Shown one piece after another: positions 1 to 8,260 of a DNA stretch of 19,706 nucleotides (its first letter is position 1; each line of letters opens with the position of its first letter). Position numbers and translations under genes: made by a program. The DNA comes from CBDUXP01 sp965371225 [NCBI: uncultured bacterium] (lineage in GTDB: Bacteria > Abyssobacteria > SURF-5 > CBDUXP01). Location: NCBI GenBank assembly GCA_965371225.1, contig CBDUXP010000069.1, positions 1-19,706 on the forward strand. The letters run 5' to 3'. The notes under the pieces were generated by a model that did no database searches, had not been told where the DNA came from, and saw only the letters and a program-made list of their open reading frames with translations.

Positions 1-266
1 ACGAAGTACTCCACGGCATTGTGGGGAAAGAGGTCGCGGAACTCTTGGTACAATTGCGCCGCCAGGGTCTTGTTCGGCGCGAGGACCAGGGCCGGCCGCT
101 CGCTGCGCGCGATGGTGTGCGCGATGGTGAAGGTCTTCCCCGACCCTGTGACACCGAGCAACACCTGCGCCGGCGCCCCGTCGGCCAACGCCGCGACCAG
201 CCCCTCCACGGCGCGCGGCTGGTCCCCCTGCAATTCGAAGTCGCTGACTAGCTGAAATAGACCCAT
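1..266 (-). CDS. uvrB: UvrABC excision nuclease subunit B, N-terminal part (cut by window edge)
   Basis: The frame opens at ATG 266-264 and runs off the left edge after about 88 codons. UvrB is the helicase-like subunit that receives damaged DNA from UvrA, verifies the lesion and recruits UvrC in nucleotide excision repair. The start of motif I (Walker A) GVTGSGKT is at residues 38-45, preceded by the Q-motif-like [11 protein letters not shown] and followed by [15 protein letters not shown], which is highly characteristic of UvrB. The N-terminus is at the usual distance from Walker A, so this start is sound. A weak purine stretch (AGAGAG) lies just upstream. The gene is divergent from the kinase at 371, and an extended -10 on the minus strand lies at 308-316. 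The rest of the protein is outside the window. Identity is secure from motifs. Confidence 0.96.
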   Translation of the reverse strand, partial: MGLFQLVSDFELQGDQPRAVEGLVAALADGAPAQVLLGVTGSGKTFTIAHTIARSERPALVLAPNKTLAAQLYQEFRDLFPHNAVEYF

Positions 267-293
267 GGCTCTCTGGCGCGCGGTTGTCTCCAC

Positions 294-309
294 CTGCCCA
301 ATCGGGCAG
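294..309. repeat. Perfect inverted repeat CTGCCC-AATC-GGGCAG in the uvrB/kinase divergent promoter
   Basis: A six-base-pair perfect palindrome with a four-base centre overlaps the downstream edge of the uvrB -10 and the presumed transcription start. This is the position of a repressor operator or of a short hairpin at the 5' end of the uvrB mRNA. It does not match the LexA boxes I know (CTGT-N8-ACAG or CGAAC-N4-GTTCG). Function is inferred from position only. Confidence 0.4.
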
Positions 310-316
310 TATAACA
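308..316 (-). promoter_or_regulatory. Extended -10 promoter of uvrB
   Basis: Read on the minus strand the bases are TGT followed by TATACT, an extended -10 (TGn-TATAnT). No convincing -35 is found 16-18 bases upstream, which is tolerated with an extended -10. The start would be near 301, giving a leader of roughly 35 bases. The hexamer and following bases match the moxR promoter. Confidence 0.55.
310..315 (+). promoter_or_regulatory. Possible -10 for the Ser/Thr kinase gene
   Basis: TATAAC on the plus strand overlaps the uvrB -10 on the other strand (GTTATAC/GTATAAC), so divergent transcription could start from almost the same bases. The best -35-like hexamer, TTGTCT at 284-289, is 20 bases away, which is too far. 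If used, this -10 would put the start about ten bases before an in-frame GTG at 326. Confidence 0.25.
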
Positions 317-370
317 GCGCATCCCGTGCGCCGCGTCGGGAGCCACGCGCGGCGCCGGTCCCCGCACCGC

Positions 371-3300
371 GTGACGATCACCTCCACAGACAAGTACCGC
401 ATCGTCGGCCAAGTGGGCAGCGGCGGCATGGGTATCGTGTACCACGCGGTGCAGACGCGGCTGGACCGGCACGTGGCCATCAAAGTCCTGAAGCCGCGCT
501 ACGCGCGCGACCCCAGCTTCGTGCAGCGATTCCGGCAGGAGGCCCGGGCGCTGGCCGCCTTGCCGCACACGCACATCGTGCAGATTTACGACGTGGAGCG
601 GGTCGGCGATGACCTGTGGATTGTCATGGAATGGGTGGAGGGGCGGACCTTGCGCGAGGTGCTTAAGGCCGAGGGCCCGCTGCCGTGGGACCGCGCGCTC
701 CCCCTCATCCGCCAGTGTGCCGCCGCCCTGCGCACCGCGCACGAGGGGGGCATTCTCCACCGGGACGTGAAGCCGGAGAACATCCTGCTGACGACCGACG
801 ACACCGTAAAAATGATGGATTTCGGCGTGTCCATCTTCCTCGACCCCGACCGCAACGTGGCCGATGACTCATCCCTTGGCGTAGGGAGCCCCCGCTACAT
901 GGCTCCCGAACAGTTGGCCGGGGAAGCCGCCGACGCGCGCGCGGACCAGTACGCCCTCGCCCTGGTGGTGTTCGAATTGTGCACCGGCCATTTCCCCTTC
1001 GTCGGCAGCGACATCTACGCCATCGGGTACGAGAAGCTGCATGGGGAACCGCTCCGCCTGCAGCAATTCTGGGAGGACGCGCCGGCGCACGTGGATGCGG
1101 CGCTCCTGCAAGCGCTCAACCGGGATCCCGACCTGCGGTTCGAGAGTCTTGGGCCTTTGATGGAGTCCCTCGATCCGCCGCCGCCGCGCAAGCTGCCGCT
1201 CACCCCGTTCGCCCTCGGCGCGTTCGTCATGCTCTGTCTGCTCGCGGGCGCGTTTTACTTCCTGCGGCCCGAAGCGCCCGCCCCGGTGGTCGTCCAGCAG
1301 CTCCCGCCCACGGCGCAGGCACTTCCCCCGGCGCCGGTGCAGCCTATCGCCCCGCCGGAACCCGAGCCCGAACCCGACCCAGTTATTCCGCTCGTGGCCG
1401 CACTCGACCGCGTGTTGGTGGACGAGGACTACGAGCAGGCGGAGCGGCTCATCGAGGAAATCCGGAGCCACGAACCCGACCATCCCCGTGCGCGCACGGC
1501 GCAGCGGCAGATTCAGGCGGTGCGCGCGCAGGAGCAGATGTTCGCCGACGCCGTCGCGCTCTATGAGGACGGCGCATACGGCGAGGCGCGGGGCATGTTC
1601 CGCGCGCTGCTCACCGCGCAGCCGGACCACACGGTCGCGCAGGAGTACGTCGCGCGCATCAAGCGCCAGGACCGGATTCACGCCTTGCTCGCGGCCGCGC
1701 GGGAAGCCCAGGGCGCGCGGGAATCCGCGAATGCCAAGCAGGCCTACCGCGACGTGTTGGCGCTCCAGCCGAATCAATCCGAAGCGAAGCAAGCGCTCGA
1801 GCAGATCGCCACGCAGGAAGCCCTGGCGGGCCAGTTGGCGGCGGCGGAGGCGGCCCTCGCCGCCGGGGAGCTGGTCACCGCGCGGACCGCCTACGAGACG
1901 ATCCTGACTGCCGACGCGACCAATCTCGCTGCGGCGCGGGGTCTCGCGCGCATTCAGGGCATCGAGCGGGAGCGCGACCGGTTTGATGCCACGGCCTTCG
2001 CGGCGGAACTGCGCGGCCGGTCGCAGGGCTTGGCCGAGAGTGTGCAGGCGCTGACGGAAGCGGTGTCCGCGCAGGAACGGGAGAGCGCGGACGCCACGGT
2101 GCGCCAGCTTGGGCGCGCCACGCGTTCCGCCCTGCGCGTATACGAACGGCGCATCGCGACGCCCCTGGAGCGACTCGCCCGGACGGTCGACGAGGCCGGT
2201 GCAGAGTTGACCGCGTTCGCCGCCCGGGTCGAGAAGGTGTCGGATCGCTACTTCGCCTCGGCGGAGGATCGGCAGAACAACCAACGGGACCGGCTGTCCC
2301 GGGGCGTGGAAAGCATGGTCGCCGTTCTGGACGCGGAAGGCCGGGCGGTCTCCACTGGCCCCGCGCGCATTGCCCAGCGGGCGCGGGGGCGCCTCCTGGG
2401 CGCAGAGAATGCCGAACCGGTGAATCGCACAGTGCTGGTGTACCGCCGGCCGAGAAGCTTCTTCAGCCGGGGGACGGGACAGCCCATGGACCCCGTGGAG
2501 GAGCTGGGGGGCGAACTGGCTCCGCTGCGCGCGGCCCTCGAGGGCGTGATGGCCGTGACCGGCGGGGCGCCCGGCGGCGCCACCTCGCCGCGTGCGACGG
2601 CGCTGGGCAACCTGTTCCAGGACACCTTTGGCCGCGAATGGAAGGGCATTGCGGAGCACCTGGAACGCTTCAATACCGCGCAGCAGGCGCGGAGCGACCG
2701 GGGCAAGGCGGGGGACGCCACGCTCACCAAACAGTTGGAAGCCGCCGTCGCTCACGTCGAGACCCAGGCGGCGACCGCGACGGAACGGAACGGCGCCGCA
2801 CTCGCCGTGTGGGGGACCGCGCTGGGGGCGGCCGGTTCCCAACACACCGCGCACTTCGTCCAGGCGGATCACCGCACGCAGGGAGTGGCCACCCGCCTGA
2901 CCGTTGAATTGGCGGACCTCAGTGCGGACGTCAGCCGGGACTTGGCGAACCGGCAGCGCGCCAGTGCCGAACACATCCAGGCTACGACCACCGAACAGGC
3001 GTGGCTGAGTGGCGAGGCCCGCAACCTCACCGCTAAGCAACCGGGGGCTGAACTCCTCGCGCAGGTCGATCGTCTGGCGAGCGAGGTGCCGACCCGGGGC
3101 GAGACGCGGGGCGAGGAATTCACTCAGGTCCAGACGGAATTTTCGGCCGTCGCGCAGGCGGCCCAGGATCGCATGGCCGCGTATCGGCGGGCCCGCATCA
3201 CCACCCTCAAGGCGCGGGTGAACACCCTGAAGCAACAGGTGCGCGACACGGCAGTCCGCGTTGACGCGTGGGAGACCGAGCAGATTACGACCCTGCGGGC

Positions 3301-3877
3301 GGCGACCGCCTTGACGCGGGAGCGTGGGGCCGCCGTGGACGACGCCATCGACACTTGGGCGGAGGCAGTCGGCCAGGTGCGCGCGCGGTTCGGCCAGAGT
3401 ACGCGCCGGGCGTTTGCGCTCCTCCAACGCGATATCGAACGGGCCACGGAAGAGGTGGAGGAGACCGAGGTGGGGCTCGCGGGCCTCTTCGCGCAGTTGC
3501 AACAGGGCGGGGAAGGGGATCCGGATGCGCTCGTCACCGCGGGGCGCGATCGCATCGCAGCCCTCGGCGAACAACTCAAGAGCGTCGCCGCGGCCATCGA
3601 GCGGTATGACACGGGGCTGAACGCGGCGCTGTCGGATGCCCTGGCGCAGCGGGACGCGGCGACCGGCACGCTACGAGAAGCCCTGGGCGCGGGCGGCATC
3701 GCCCTGGTGGCGGGGGCGTCGACGTTTGAGGCCGATGCGGTGCAACGCGTGACCGGTTTGGAGCAAGGCATCGCCGGCATCGTCGAAGAAAGCGTCGCGG
3801 CACTGGCCGCGTTCGAGGCGGAAGCCGCCCCCCTCGCCGGCCCCGGCCTGGTGGCCGAGGCTAGCGCGTCTGGCTGA
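371..3877 (+). CDS. Transmembrane Ser/Thr protein kinase with TPR-like repeats and a long coiled-coil tail
   Basis: Hanks-type kinase of the PknB class. From GTG 371 the protein has 1168 residues. All catalytic elements are present: Gly loop GSGGMG (16-21), Lys38 in [12 protein letters not shown] (130-137), DFG (150-152) and APE (178-180), so it should be active. A single hydrophobic segment at about 278-298 is followed by a Pro/Glu-rich linker, then roughly four degenerate TPR-like helical hairpins (about 338-540). The remaining 600 or so residues are Ala/Gln/Glu/Arg-rich heptads, predicted coiled coil. With the kinase inside, the tail would lie outside the cytoplasmic membrane. No PASTA domains are seen. 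The start is uncertain: the frame is open to TTG 284, GTG 326 has a nearby -10, and GTG 371 is the last candidate before the kinase fold; none has a clear Shine-Dalgarno. Its last 17 bases overlap the convergent recN end. Confidence 0.9.
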   Translation: MTITSTDKYRIVGQVGSGGMGIVYHAVQTRLDRHVAIKVLKPRYARDPSFVQRFRQEARALAALPHTHIVQIYDVERVGDDLWIVMEWVEGRTLREVLKAEGPLPWDRALPLIRQCAAALRTAHEGGILHRDVKPENILLTTDDTVKMMDFGVSIFLDPDRNVADDSSLGVGSPRYMAPEQLAGEAADARADQYALALVVFELCTGHFPFVGSDIYAIGYEKLHGEPLRLQQFWEDAPAHVDAALLQALNRDPDLRFESLGPLMESLDPPPPRKLPLTPFALGAFVMLCLLAGAFYFLRPEAPAPVVVQQLPPTAQALPPAPVQPIAPPEPEPEPDPVIPLVAALDRVLVDEDYEQAERLIEEIRSHEPDHPRARTAQRQIQAVRAQEQMFADAVALYEDGAYGEARGMFRALLTAQPDHTVAQEYVARIKRQDRIHALLAAAREAQGARESANAKQAYRDVLALQPNQSEAKQALEQIATQEALAGQLAAAEAALAAGELVTARTAYETILTADATNLAAARGLARIQGIERERDRFDATAFAAELRGRSQGLAESVQALTEAVSAQERESADATVRQLGRATRSALRVYERRIATPLERLARTVDEAGAELTAFAARVEKVSDRYFASAEDRQNNQRDRLSRGVESMVAVLDAEGRAVSTGPARIAQRARGRLLGAENAEPVNRTVLVYRRPRSFFSRGTGQPMDPVEELGGELAPLRAALEGVMAVTGGAPGGATSPRATALGNLFQDTFGREWKGIAEHLERFNTAQQARSDRGKAGDATLTKQLEAAVAHVETQAATATERNGAALAVWGTALGAAGSQHTAHFVQADHRTQGVATRLTVELADLSADVSRDLANRQRASAEHIQATTTEQAWLSGEARNLTAKQPGAELLAQVDRLASEVPTRGETRGEEFTQVQTEFSAVAQAAQDRMAAYRRARITTLKARVNTLKQQVRDTAVRVDAWETEQITTLRAATALTRERGAAVDDAIDTWAEAVGQVRARFGQSTRRAFALLQRDIERATEEVEETEVGLAGLFAQLQQGGEGDPDALVTAGRDRIAALGEQLKSVAAAIERYDTGLNAALSDALAQRDAATGTLREALGAGGIALVAGASTFEADAVQRVTGLEQGIAGIVEESVAALAAFEAEAAPLAGPGLVAEASASG

Positions 3878-5567
3878 GGAGCGCCTGGGCGTGTTCCAGG
3901 GCGGTGTCCGGGGCCGCCTTGTCGCCGAACATGCGCGCCAGTTCCCGCGCACGCTCCTCCCCGTGCACTTCCCGGACCAGCGCCCGCGTCTCCCCGGCCC
4001 GCGTGCGTTTGCCCACGCGCCAGTGGGTTGACGCCCGCGCGGCAATCTGGGGCAGGTGCGTGACGCAGAACACCTGCCGGGTGGCCGCCAGCGCCACCAG
4101 CTTCGCCGCCACGGCGACCCCCACGTTGCCCCCCACCCCCGCGTCGATTTCGTCGAAGACGAGTAGTGGGATCGTGCCCGCCTGCGCCCCCTTGAGCGCG
4201 AGCATGATCCGGGAGAGTTCGCCGCCGGAGGCGACGGTGCGGAGCGGGCGTGGTGGCTGCCCGGCGTTCGCGCTGAAGTGGATCGTGACGCGGTCGATGC
4301 CGGTGAGTCCGAGCCGGTAGCGCTGACCGGCGATCTCGACGGCCCCCCCCTCGTCCGCGATGCGGGAGACCGCGATCTCCAGTGTCCCGTTCGGCATGCC
4401 GAGCGTGCGGATTTCCCGCGTCAGTTGTTTCGCCAGCGTGCCCGCCGCGGCGGTCCGTGCGTCGGAGAGCTGCTCCGTGGCGCGGGCCGCTGCGTCGGCC
4501 GCCGCAGCCCACTCGCGCTCCGCGGCCGCCAGATCGTGCTCGGTGTTCTGCACTTCCGCCAGCTCCGCCGCACACTGGTCTTGCAACGCGCACAACTCTT
4601 CCACCGACCCCACCGAGTACCGCCGCTTCAGCCGATCCAGCGCGTGCAACCGTTCTTCGAGCGCCTGGAGCGCGGCAGGGTTGTCCTCCAGCGCATCGGC
4701 ATACCCGTGCAGCACGCGCGTGATGTCGCCGATCATCTCCTGCACGCTGGCCAGGGCTTCCACTTGCTGTGCGAGCGTCCCGTCGATTTCGGCGGCGGCA
4801 CGCGCGCTGCGCGCGGCGCGCGCGAGCAGGTCCGTGGCCGTCGGCTCATCGTGCGCGGCCTCGCTCAGCGCGGCGAGGGTTTCGGTTACGAGGCGCTGCA
4901 ACTCCTGCGCGTGGGCCAGGCGGGCCCGGTCCTGCCGCCACGCCTCATCGGCGCCCGGCTCGAGCGGCACCGCGGCAAAGCGGTCCAGGTCCTCTTGCAG
5001 CAGCTCAATCCGTTGCGCCTTGGAGCGTTGCCGCTCCAGCAGCGTATCGCGGTGGCTCGCACACGCGGCCAGGCGCTCCGCCAGCGGGCCGATGGCGGTG
5101 CGCGCCGCTTCCAGTCCACCGGCGGCGTCCAGAAGCGCAAGCTGATACGCCGGCTGCAGCAGGGACTGATGATCGTGCTGCCCGTGCATGTCGCACAGGG
5201 TGTCGCGCAACGCGGCCATCGTGGTGAGCGGCACCAGCCGCCCGTTGACGTACGCGCGGCTTTTCCCCGCGGCGGTCAACACGCGCCGGAGCACGAGTTG
5301 TTCGTCGCCGCCCAGGTCCAGCGCGTCCAGGTGCGCGCGCGCCTCCGGACTGTCCGCGAGATCGAACACCGCTTCGATCTCCGCCTGCGCGGCGCCCGGC
5401 CGCACGACACTGGGGGAGCCCCGGCCGCCGAGCAGCAGGTTCAGCGCGTCCACGATGATGGACTTGCCCGCGCCCGTTTCGCCGGTCAGCACGTTCAAGC
5501 CGGGACCGGCGACGAGTTCGAGGGAGTCGACGATCGTGTACTGGTCGAGGCGGAGGACGTCCAGCAC
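3861..5567 (-). CDS. recN: DNA repair protein RecN (SMC-like ATPase)
   Basis: 568-residue SMC-family ATPase that acts early in double-strand break repair with RecA. The N-terminus LDVLRLDQYTIVDSLEL leads into Walker A GETGAGKS at residues 29-36. The middle is a long Ala/Glu/Arg-rich coiled coil. Near the C-terminus are the ABC signature region (SGGELSRIMLALK) and Walker B LLVFDEIDAGVGG, then the D-loop/His-switch region VFCVTHLPQIA. The length fits the family (about 550). GTG 5567-5565 is chosen because it lies two bases after the nadK stop and at the normal distance from Walker A; the frame continues upstream inside nadK but encodes nothing RecN-like. It is the last gene of the minus-strand housekeeping run and meets the kinase tail to tail with a 17-bp overlap. 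Confidence 0.96.
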   Translation of the reverse strand: MLDVLRLDQYTIVDSLELVAGPGLNVLTGETGAGKSIIVDALNLLLGGRGSPSVVRPGAAQAEIEAVFDLADSPEARAHLDALDLGGDEQLVLRRVLTAAGKSRAYVNGRLVPLTTMAALRDTLCDMHGQHDHQSLLQPAYQLALLDAAGGLEAARTAIGPLAERLAACASHRDTLLERQRSKAQRIELLQEDLDRFAAVPLEPGADEAWRQDRARLAHAQELQRLVTETLAALSEAAHDEPTATDLLARAARSARAAAEIDGTLAQQVEALASVQEMIGDITRVLHGYADALEDNPAALQALEERLHALDRLKRRYSVGSVEELCALQDQCAAELAEVQNTEHDLAAAEREWAAAADAAARATEQLSDARTAAAGTLAKQLTREIRTLGMPNGTLEIAVSRIADEGGAVEIAGQRYRLGLTGIDRVTIHFSANAGQPPRPLRTVASGGELSRIMLALKGAQAGTIPLLVFDEIDAGVGGNVGVAVAAKLVALAATRQVFCVTHLPQIAARASTHWRVGKRTRAGETRALVREVHGEERARELARMFGDKAAPDTALEHAQALLSQTR

Positions 5568-5569
5568 CG

Positions 5570-6448
5570 CTACCGTTCGCCCCACTTCAGCTTCGTGCGG
5601 AGGATGGAGAAGTAGTCGCGTCCCAGGGACCCGACGGTGCGGATGCGCTGCGCGGCGCGGCCGATGGTCACCGTGTCCCCTTCGCCCAGCGCCGCCACTT
5701 CCTGCCCGTCGCAGACCACGTGCACGGCCGCATCGCTGCTGGCCACCTGGATCTTGATCTCCGTGTCCGCATCGAGCACGAGGGGGCGCAGGGTGAGCGT
5801 GTGCGGGCTGAGCGGGGTGAGCACGAACGCGCTGGCCTGGGGGTCGATAATCGGCCCGCCGGCGGCCAGGTTGTGCGCGGTGGAGCCGGTGGGCGTGGCG
5901 AGGATGAGGCCGTCGCACATGAACCGGCTGAGCGGTTTTCCATCCGCCCACGTTTCCAGCGTCACGATCTTGGCCGGGGAGTCGCGGGCCACGACCACGT
6001 CGTTCAAGGCGGTAAACGGCCCGGCCGTGTCCTGCGCTGCCGTGCTGACCGTCGCCTGCAACATGGTGCGTTCGGTCAAGCGATGTTCGCCCGCGAACAG
6101 GGCCTCCAGCGTGGGCTGAACCTCATCCTCCATGATCTCGGTGAGGAAGCCCAGCCCGCCCATCTTCACGCCCAGGATCGGGGCGTCGTGCCCGTTCAGG
6201 TGGCCGGCCACGTTCAGCAGCGTGCCGTCGCCCCCGAACACCACGATCAGGTCCGCGTGCGTGGCGACTTCCGTAATGGATTGTTGGCGGGGCAGCCCTT
6301 CGCCGGCGTGGGCGGCGACACCGGTGTCGCCCAAGACGGTCTTACCGCGTTTGCGCAGCCACGCGACCAATTCCGTCGCCAGGGGATACGCCTCCGGCTT
6401 GCCGGGATTGACGATGACGCCGATGGTGTGAAACGAATCTACGCCCAC
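5570..6448 (-). CDS. nadK: NAD kinase
   Basis: Phosphorylates NAD to NADP in the cytoplasm. The diagnostic GGDGT motif is at residues 72-76, followed by LGVKMGGLGFLTE, ALNDVVV (the usual NE motif appears here as ND) and CDGLILATPTGSTAHNLAAGGPI, the NAD-binding signature. Starting at GTG 6448 the protein has 292 residues, typical for the family, and begins eight residues before the conserved IGVIVNPGK strand. The frame is open to GTG 6496, but that codon lies inside a good extended -10 (6495-6503), so a transcript from there could not use it. The gene sits between the zinc-ribbon gene and recN; the recN start follows its stop by two bases, suggesting coupled translation. Confidence 0.95.
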   Translation of the reverse strand: MGVDSFHTIGVIVNPGKPEAYPLATELVAWLRKRGKTVLGDTGVAAHAGEGLPRQQSITEVATHADLIVVFGGDGTLLNVAGHLNGHDAPILGVKMGGLGFLTEIMEDEVQPTLEALFAGEHRLTERTMLQATVSTAAQDTAGPFTALNDVVVARDSPAKIVTLETWADGKPLSRFMCDGLILATPTGSTAHNLAAGGPIIDPQASAFVLTPLSPHTLTLRPLVLDADTEIKIQVASSDAAVHVVCDGQEVAALGEGDTVTIGRAAQRIRTVGSLGRDYFSILRTKLKWGER

Positions 6449-6494
6449 GGGGGGAGGGCCTACGCGTCGGGGTGCGTCAGGAACATCGGGGCCC

Positions 6495-6503
6495 ACCTTA
6501 GCA
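6495..6503 (-). promoter_or_regulatory. Candidate extended -10 upstream of nadK
   Basis: On the minus strand the bases read TGC followed by TAAGGT, an extended -10-like element in the 96-bp space between the zinc-ribbon stop (6545) and the nadK start (6448). It would allow nadK-recN to be transcribed apart from the upstream genes. No good -35 is visible. Confidence 0.35.
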
Positions 6504-6544
6504 GAATCCCCGCCGCCGCGCGCCTGCCCCGCCCGCGCGGGGGC

Positions 6545-7033
6545 CTAGAGGATGAGCGTGAGCGCGTTGGCGGCGGCCCGCAGACCCGCTCCACGATAGC
6601 GCGAGTTATGCCACTGCCCGGGCCGCTTGGCGGACCGCTCTTTGAATGCCTGTTCGTTCCGCGCCTTGCGCTTCTGTTCGAGCCCGCTCTTGTAGACGAG
6701 CAGCTCGCCGCGGTCGAACCACATGCCGTCACACGTGGTGCAGGTGTCCACGTGCAGGCCTTCGGGCATGCCGGCGCCCGTGAACTCCGCCAGCCCCGTC
6801 TGACACTTGGGGCACTTGCGAAAGTCCGAGCGTCGCTGCGTACTGATGGCTCCCAGGTCGGCGTCCCCCTCCAGGTCCGTCACGGCCTGGTGTCCGATGC
6901 TGACCGGCTCGATGCGCTCGAGCCAGAACCCGCGGCATTGCGCGCAGGAGTCCACCACCAACCGCGTCCCGTAGTGGCCTTCGGTATCCACCGGCTGCAG
7001 ATCCCCCGAACACGCTGGGCAGTTCATCGACAT
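6545..7033 (-). CDS. Double zinc-ribbon protein (zf-TFIIB type)
   Basis: A 162-residue protein with two copies of a CxxC...CxxC zinc ribbon: Cys5/8/30/33 and Cys74/77/98/101. Both second knuckles share the pattern CxxCxGxWxxxxE (CRGFWLE and CDGMWFDRGE), typical of the zf-TFIIB family. Members are thought to bind metal and perhaps nucleic acid; the exact role is unknown. The C-terminal 50 residues are Lys/Arg-rich and end in a short hydrophobic stretch. ATG 7033 is chosen because GGAGG lies six bases upstream; a second ATG at 7027 is possible. The gene overlaps the 3' end of tlyA by ten bases, so translation is probably coupled. Function is not assigned. Confidence 0.85.
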   Translation of the reverse strand: MSMNCPACSGDLQPVDTEGHYGTRLVVDSCAQCRGFWLERIEPVSIGHQAVTDLEGDADLGAISTQRRSDFRKCPKCQTGLAEFTGAGMPEGLHVDTCTTCDGMWFDRGELLVYKSGLEQKRKARNEQAFKERSAKRPGQWHNSRYRGAGLRAAANALTLIL

Positions 7034-7779
7034 ACGCCGCCTCCCGCCCCGCGCTCGGCCCACAGAAAGGATTCCACGTTGCCCGCGGGACCGTGGACGG
7101 GCGATTCCATGTCACCGCGCACCGTCCACTCCCACGATACCAGAGCGTCGGCTACCGCCTTCACCGCCGCGCGGCGGGCGGCCGGATCGCGCACCACGCC
7201 GCCCTTGCCCACCGCGGCGCGCCCCGCCTCGAACTGCGGTTTCACCAAGATCACCGCCGTCGCCTCCGGTGCGGCCGCTGCCGCGACCGCGGGAAACACC
7301 GTGCGCACGCTGATGAACGACACATCGATTGTGAAGAGGGTGGGCGGCGTCGCGAAATGGTCGGGCGGGAGATGTCGCGCGTTTACCCGCTCCTCCAGCG
7401 TGACGCGCGGATCGTTGCGCAGCCGCCAGTCGAACTGCCCATAGCCCACATCGATGGCATAGACGTGCGCCGCGCCGCGCTGGAGCAGGCAATCCGTGAA
7501 CCCGCCCGTGGACGCGCCGATGTCCGCCGCGATGACGCCGGACACGTCCAGCCCGAAGGCGTCCAACGCGGCTTCCAGCTTAAGCCCGCCGCGGCTGACG
7601 TAAGGCGGTGGCGCCGCGGACAGGGCGATCTCGGCGTCCGGGGCGATCTGCGCGCCCGCCTTGTCCACCCGCGCGCCGTTGACCCGCACGTCGCCGGCCA
7701 GAATGACCCGCTTGGCGGCATCCCGACTTGCCGCGAGGCCGCGCTCCACCAGAAGCTGGTCCAGCCGCCGCTTGGGCAT
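7024..7779 (-). CDS. tlyA: TlyA-family rRNA 2'-O-methyltransferase (RrmJ/FtsJ fold with S4 domain)
   Basis: 251 residues. The first 60 form an S4 RNA-binding domain (RLDQLLVERGLAASRDAAKRVILAGDVRVNG), followed by the hallmark YVSRGGLKLEAAL and the SAM-binding motif ADIGASTGGFTDCLLQRGA of the FtsJ fold, then IDVGYGQ, FTIDVSFIS and LVKPQFEAGR. TlyA proteins methylate 16S and 23S rRNA riboses and set capreomycin sensitivity in mycobacteria; older databases call them hemolysin A. ATG 7779 follows the ispF stop by one base (TGACATG) and fits the family start. In Bacillus the orthologue (yqxC) lies beside recN, as it nearly does here. Confidence 0.94.
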   Translation of the reverse strand: MPKRRLDQLLVERGLAASRDAAKRVILAGDVRVNGARVDKAGAQIAPDAEIALSAAPPPYVSRGGLKLEAALDAFGLDVSGVIAADIGASTGGFTDCLLQRGAAHVYAIDVGYGQFDWRLRNDPRVTLEERVNARHLPPDHFATPPTLFTIDVSFISVRTVFPAVAAAAAPEATAVILVKPQFEAGRAAVGKGGVVRDPAARRAAVKAVADALVSWEWTVRGDMESPVHGPAGNVESFLWAERGAGGGVCR

Positions 7780-7780
7780 G

Positions 7781-8260
7781 TCAGCCGCCGATGGGCTGCA
7801 GCAGGGCGACGGCGTGAGCCGCCATAGCTTCGCCGCGGCCGACGGCGTCGCACCCTTCGGCGGTGGTGAACTTCACGCTCACCGCCGTGACCGGGATCCC
7901 CAGCGCATGCGCCAGGTTTTGCCGCATGGTCTCCCGGTGCGGCGCGAGCGTGGGCGCCTCCGCGATCAGGGTGGCGTCCACGTTCGCGATCTCGTGCTGC
8001 CCCTCCCGCACCCGGCCCGCGCAGGCCCGCAACAATTCCAAACTGTCCGCGTCCTGGTATTGCGGATCGGTGTCGGGGAAGAAGGTGCCCAGGTCGCCGA
8101 GCGCTGCCGCGCCCAGGAGGGCATCGCACACGGCGTGGGTGAGCACGTCCGCGTCGGAATGCCCCGCCAGGCCCGCGGCATGGGGGACGTGGACGCCGCC
8201 CAGGATCAGGCGGCGGTCGGGGACGAGCCGATGCTGGTCGAAACCGAATCCGATGCGCAT
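7781..8260 (-). CDS. ispF: 2-C-methyl-D-erythritol 2,4-cyclodiphosphate synthase
   Basis: 159 residues, the normal length of IspF, which cyclises CDP-methylerythritol 2-phosphate in the MEP isoprenoid pathway. The metal-binding start GFGFDQHRL carries Asp8 and His10. GLAGHSDADVLTHAVCDALLGAAALGD (histidine zinc ligand and hinge) and FPDTDP follow. The C-terminal TTAEGCDAVGRGEAMAAHAVALL holds the conserved threonine-glutamate and the GRGE turn. ATG 8260 encodes exactly the expected MRIGFG start, so the 55-bp overlap with the end of ispD is real at the sequence level. No strong Shine-Dalgarno precedes it; translational coupling with ispD is likely. Confidence 0.96.
   Translation of the reverse strand: MRIGFGFDQHRLVPDRRLILGGVHVPHAAGLAGHSDADVLTHAVCDALLGAAALGDLGTFFPDTDPQYQDADSLELLRACAGRVREGQHEIANVDATLIAEAPTLAPHRETMRQNLAHALGIPVTAVSVKFTTAEGCDAVGRGEAMAAHAVALLQPIGG

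Noticed and set aside
294-317. LexA (SOS) box at uvrB
   Set aside because: The palindrome CTGCCC-AATC-GGGCAG and nearby CTGT do not fit the known proteobacterial or Gram-positive LexA consensus spacing.
869-3574. 901-residue minus-strand open frame opposite the kinase
   Set aside because: Shadow frame caused by GC-rich third positions of the kinase; translation is Arg/Gly/Leu-rich with no motif, while the plus strand has complete kinase motifs.
5567-5951. Longer RecN starting upstream in the same frame
   Set aside because: The additional 128 residues lie within nadK and are His/Arg/Pro-rich without RecN similarity; GTG 5567 gives the normal N-terminus.
4278-7444. Long plus-strand open frames (4278-5615 and 5720-7444)
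   Set aside because: They lie opposite recN, nadK, the zinc-ribbon gene and tlyA, all secured by motifs; their translations show no domain.
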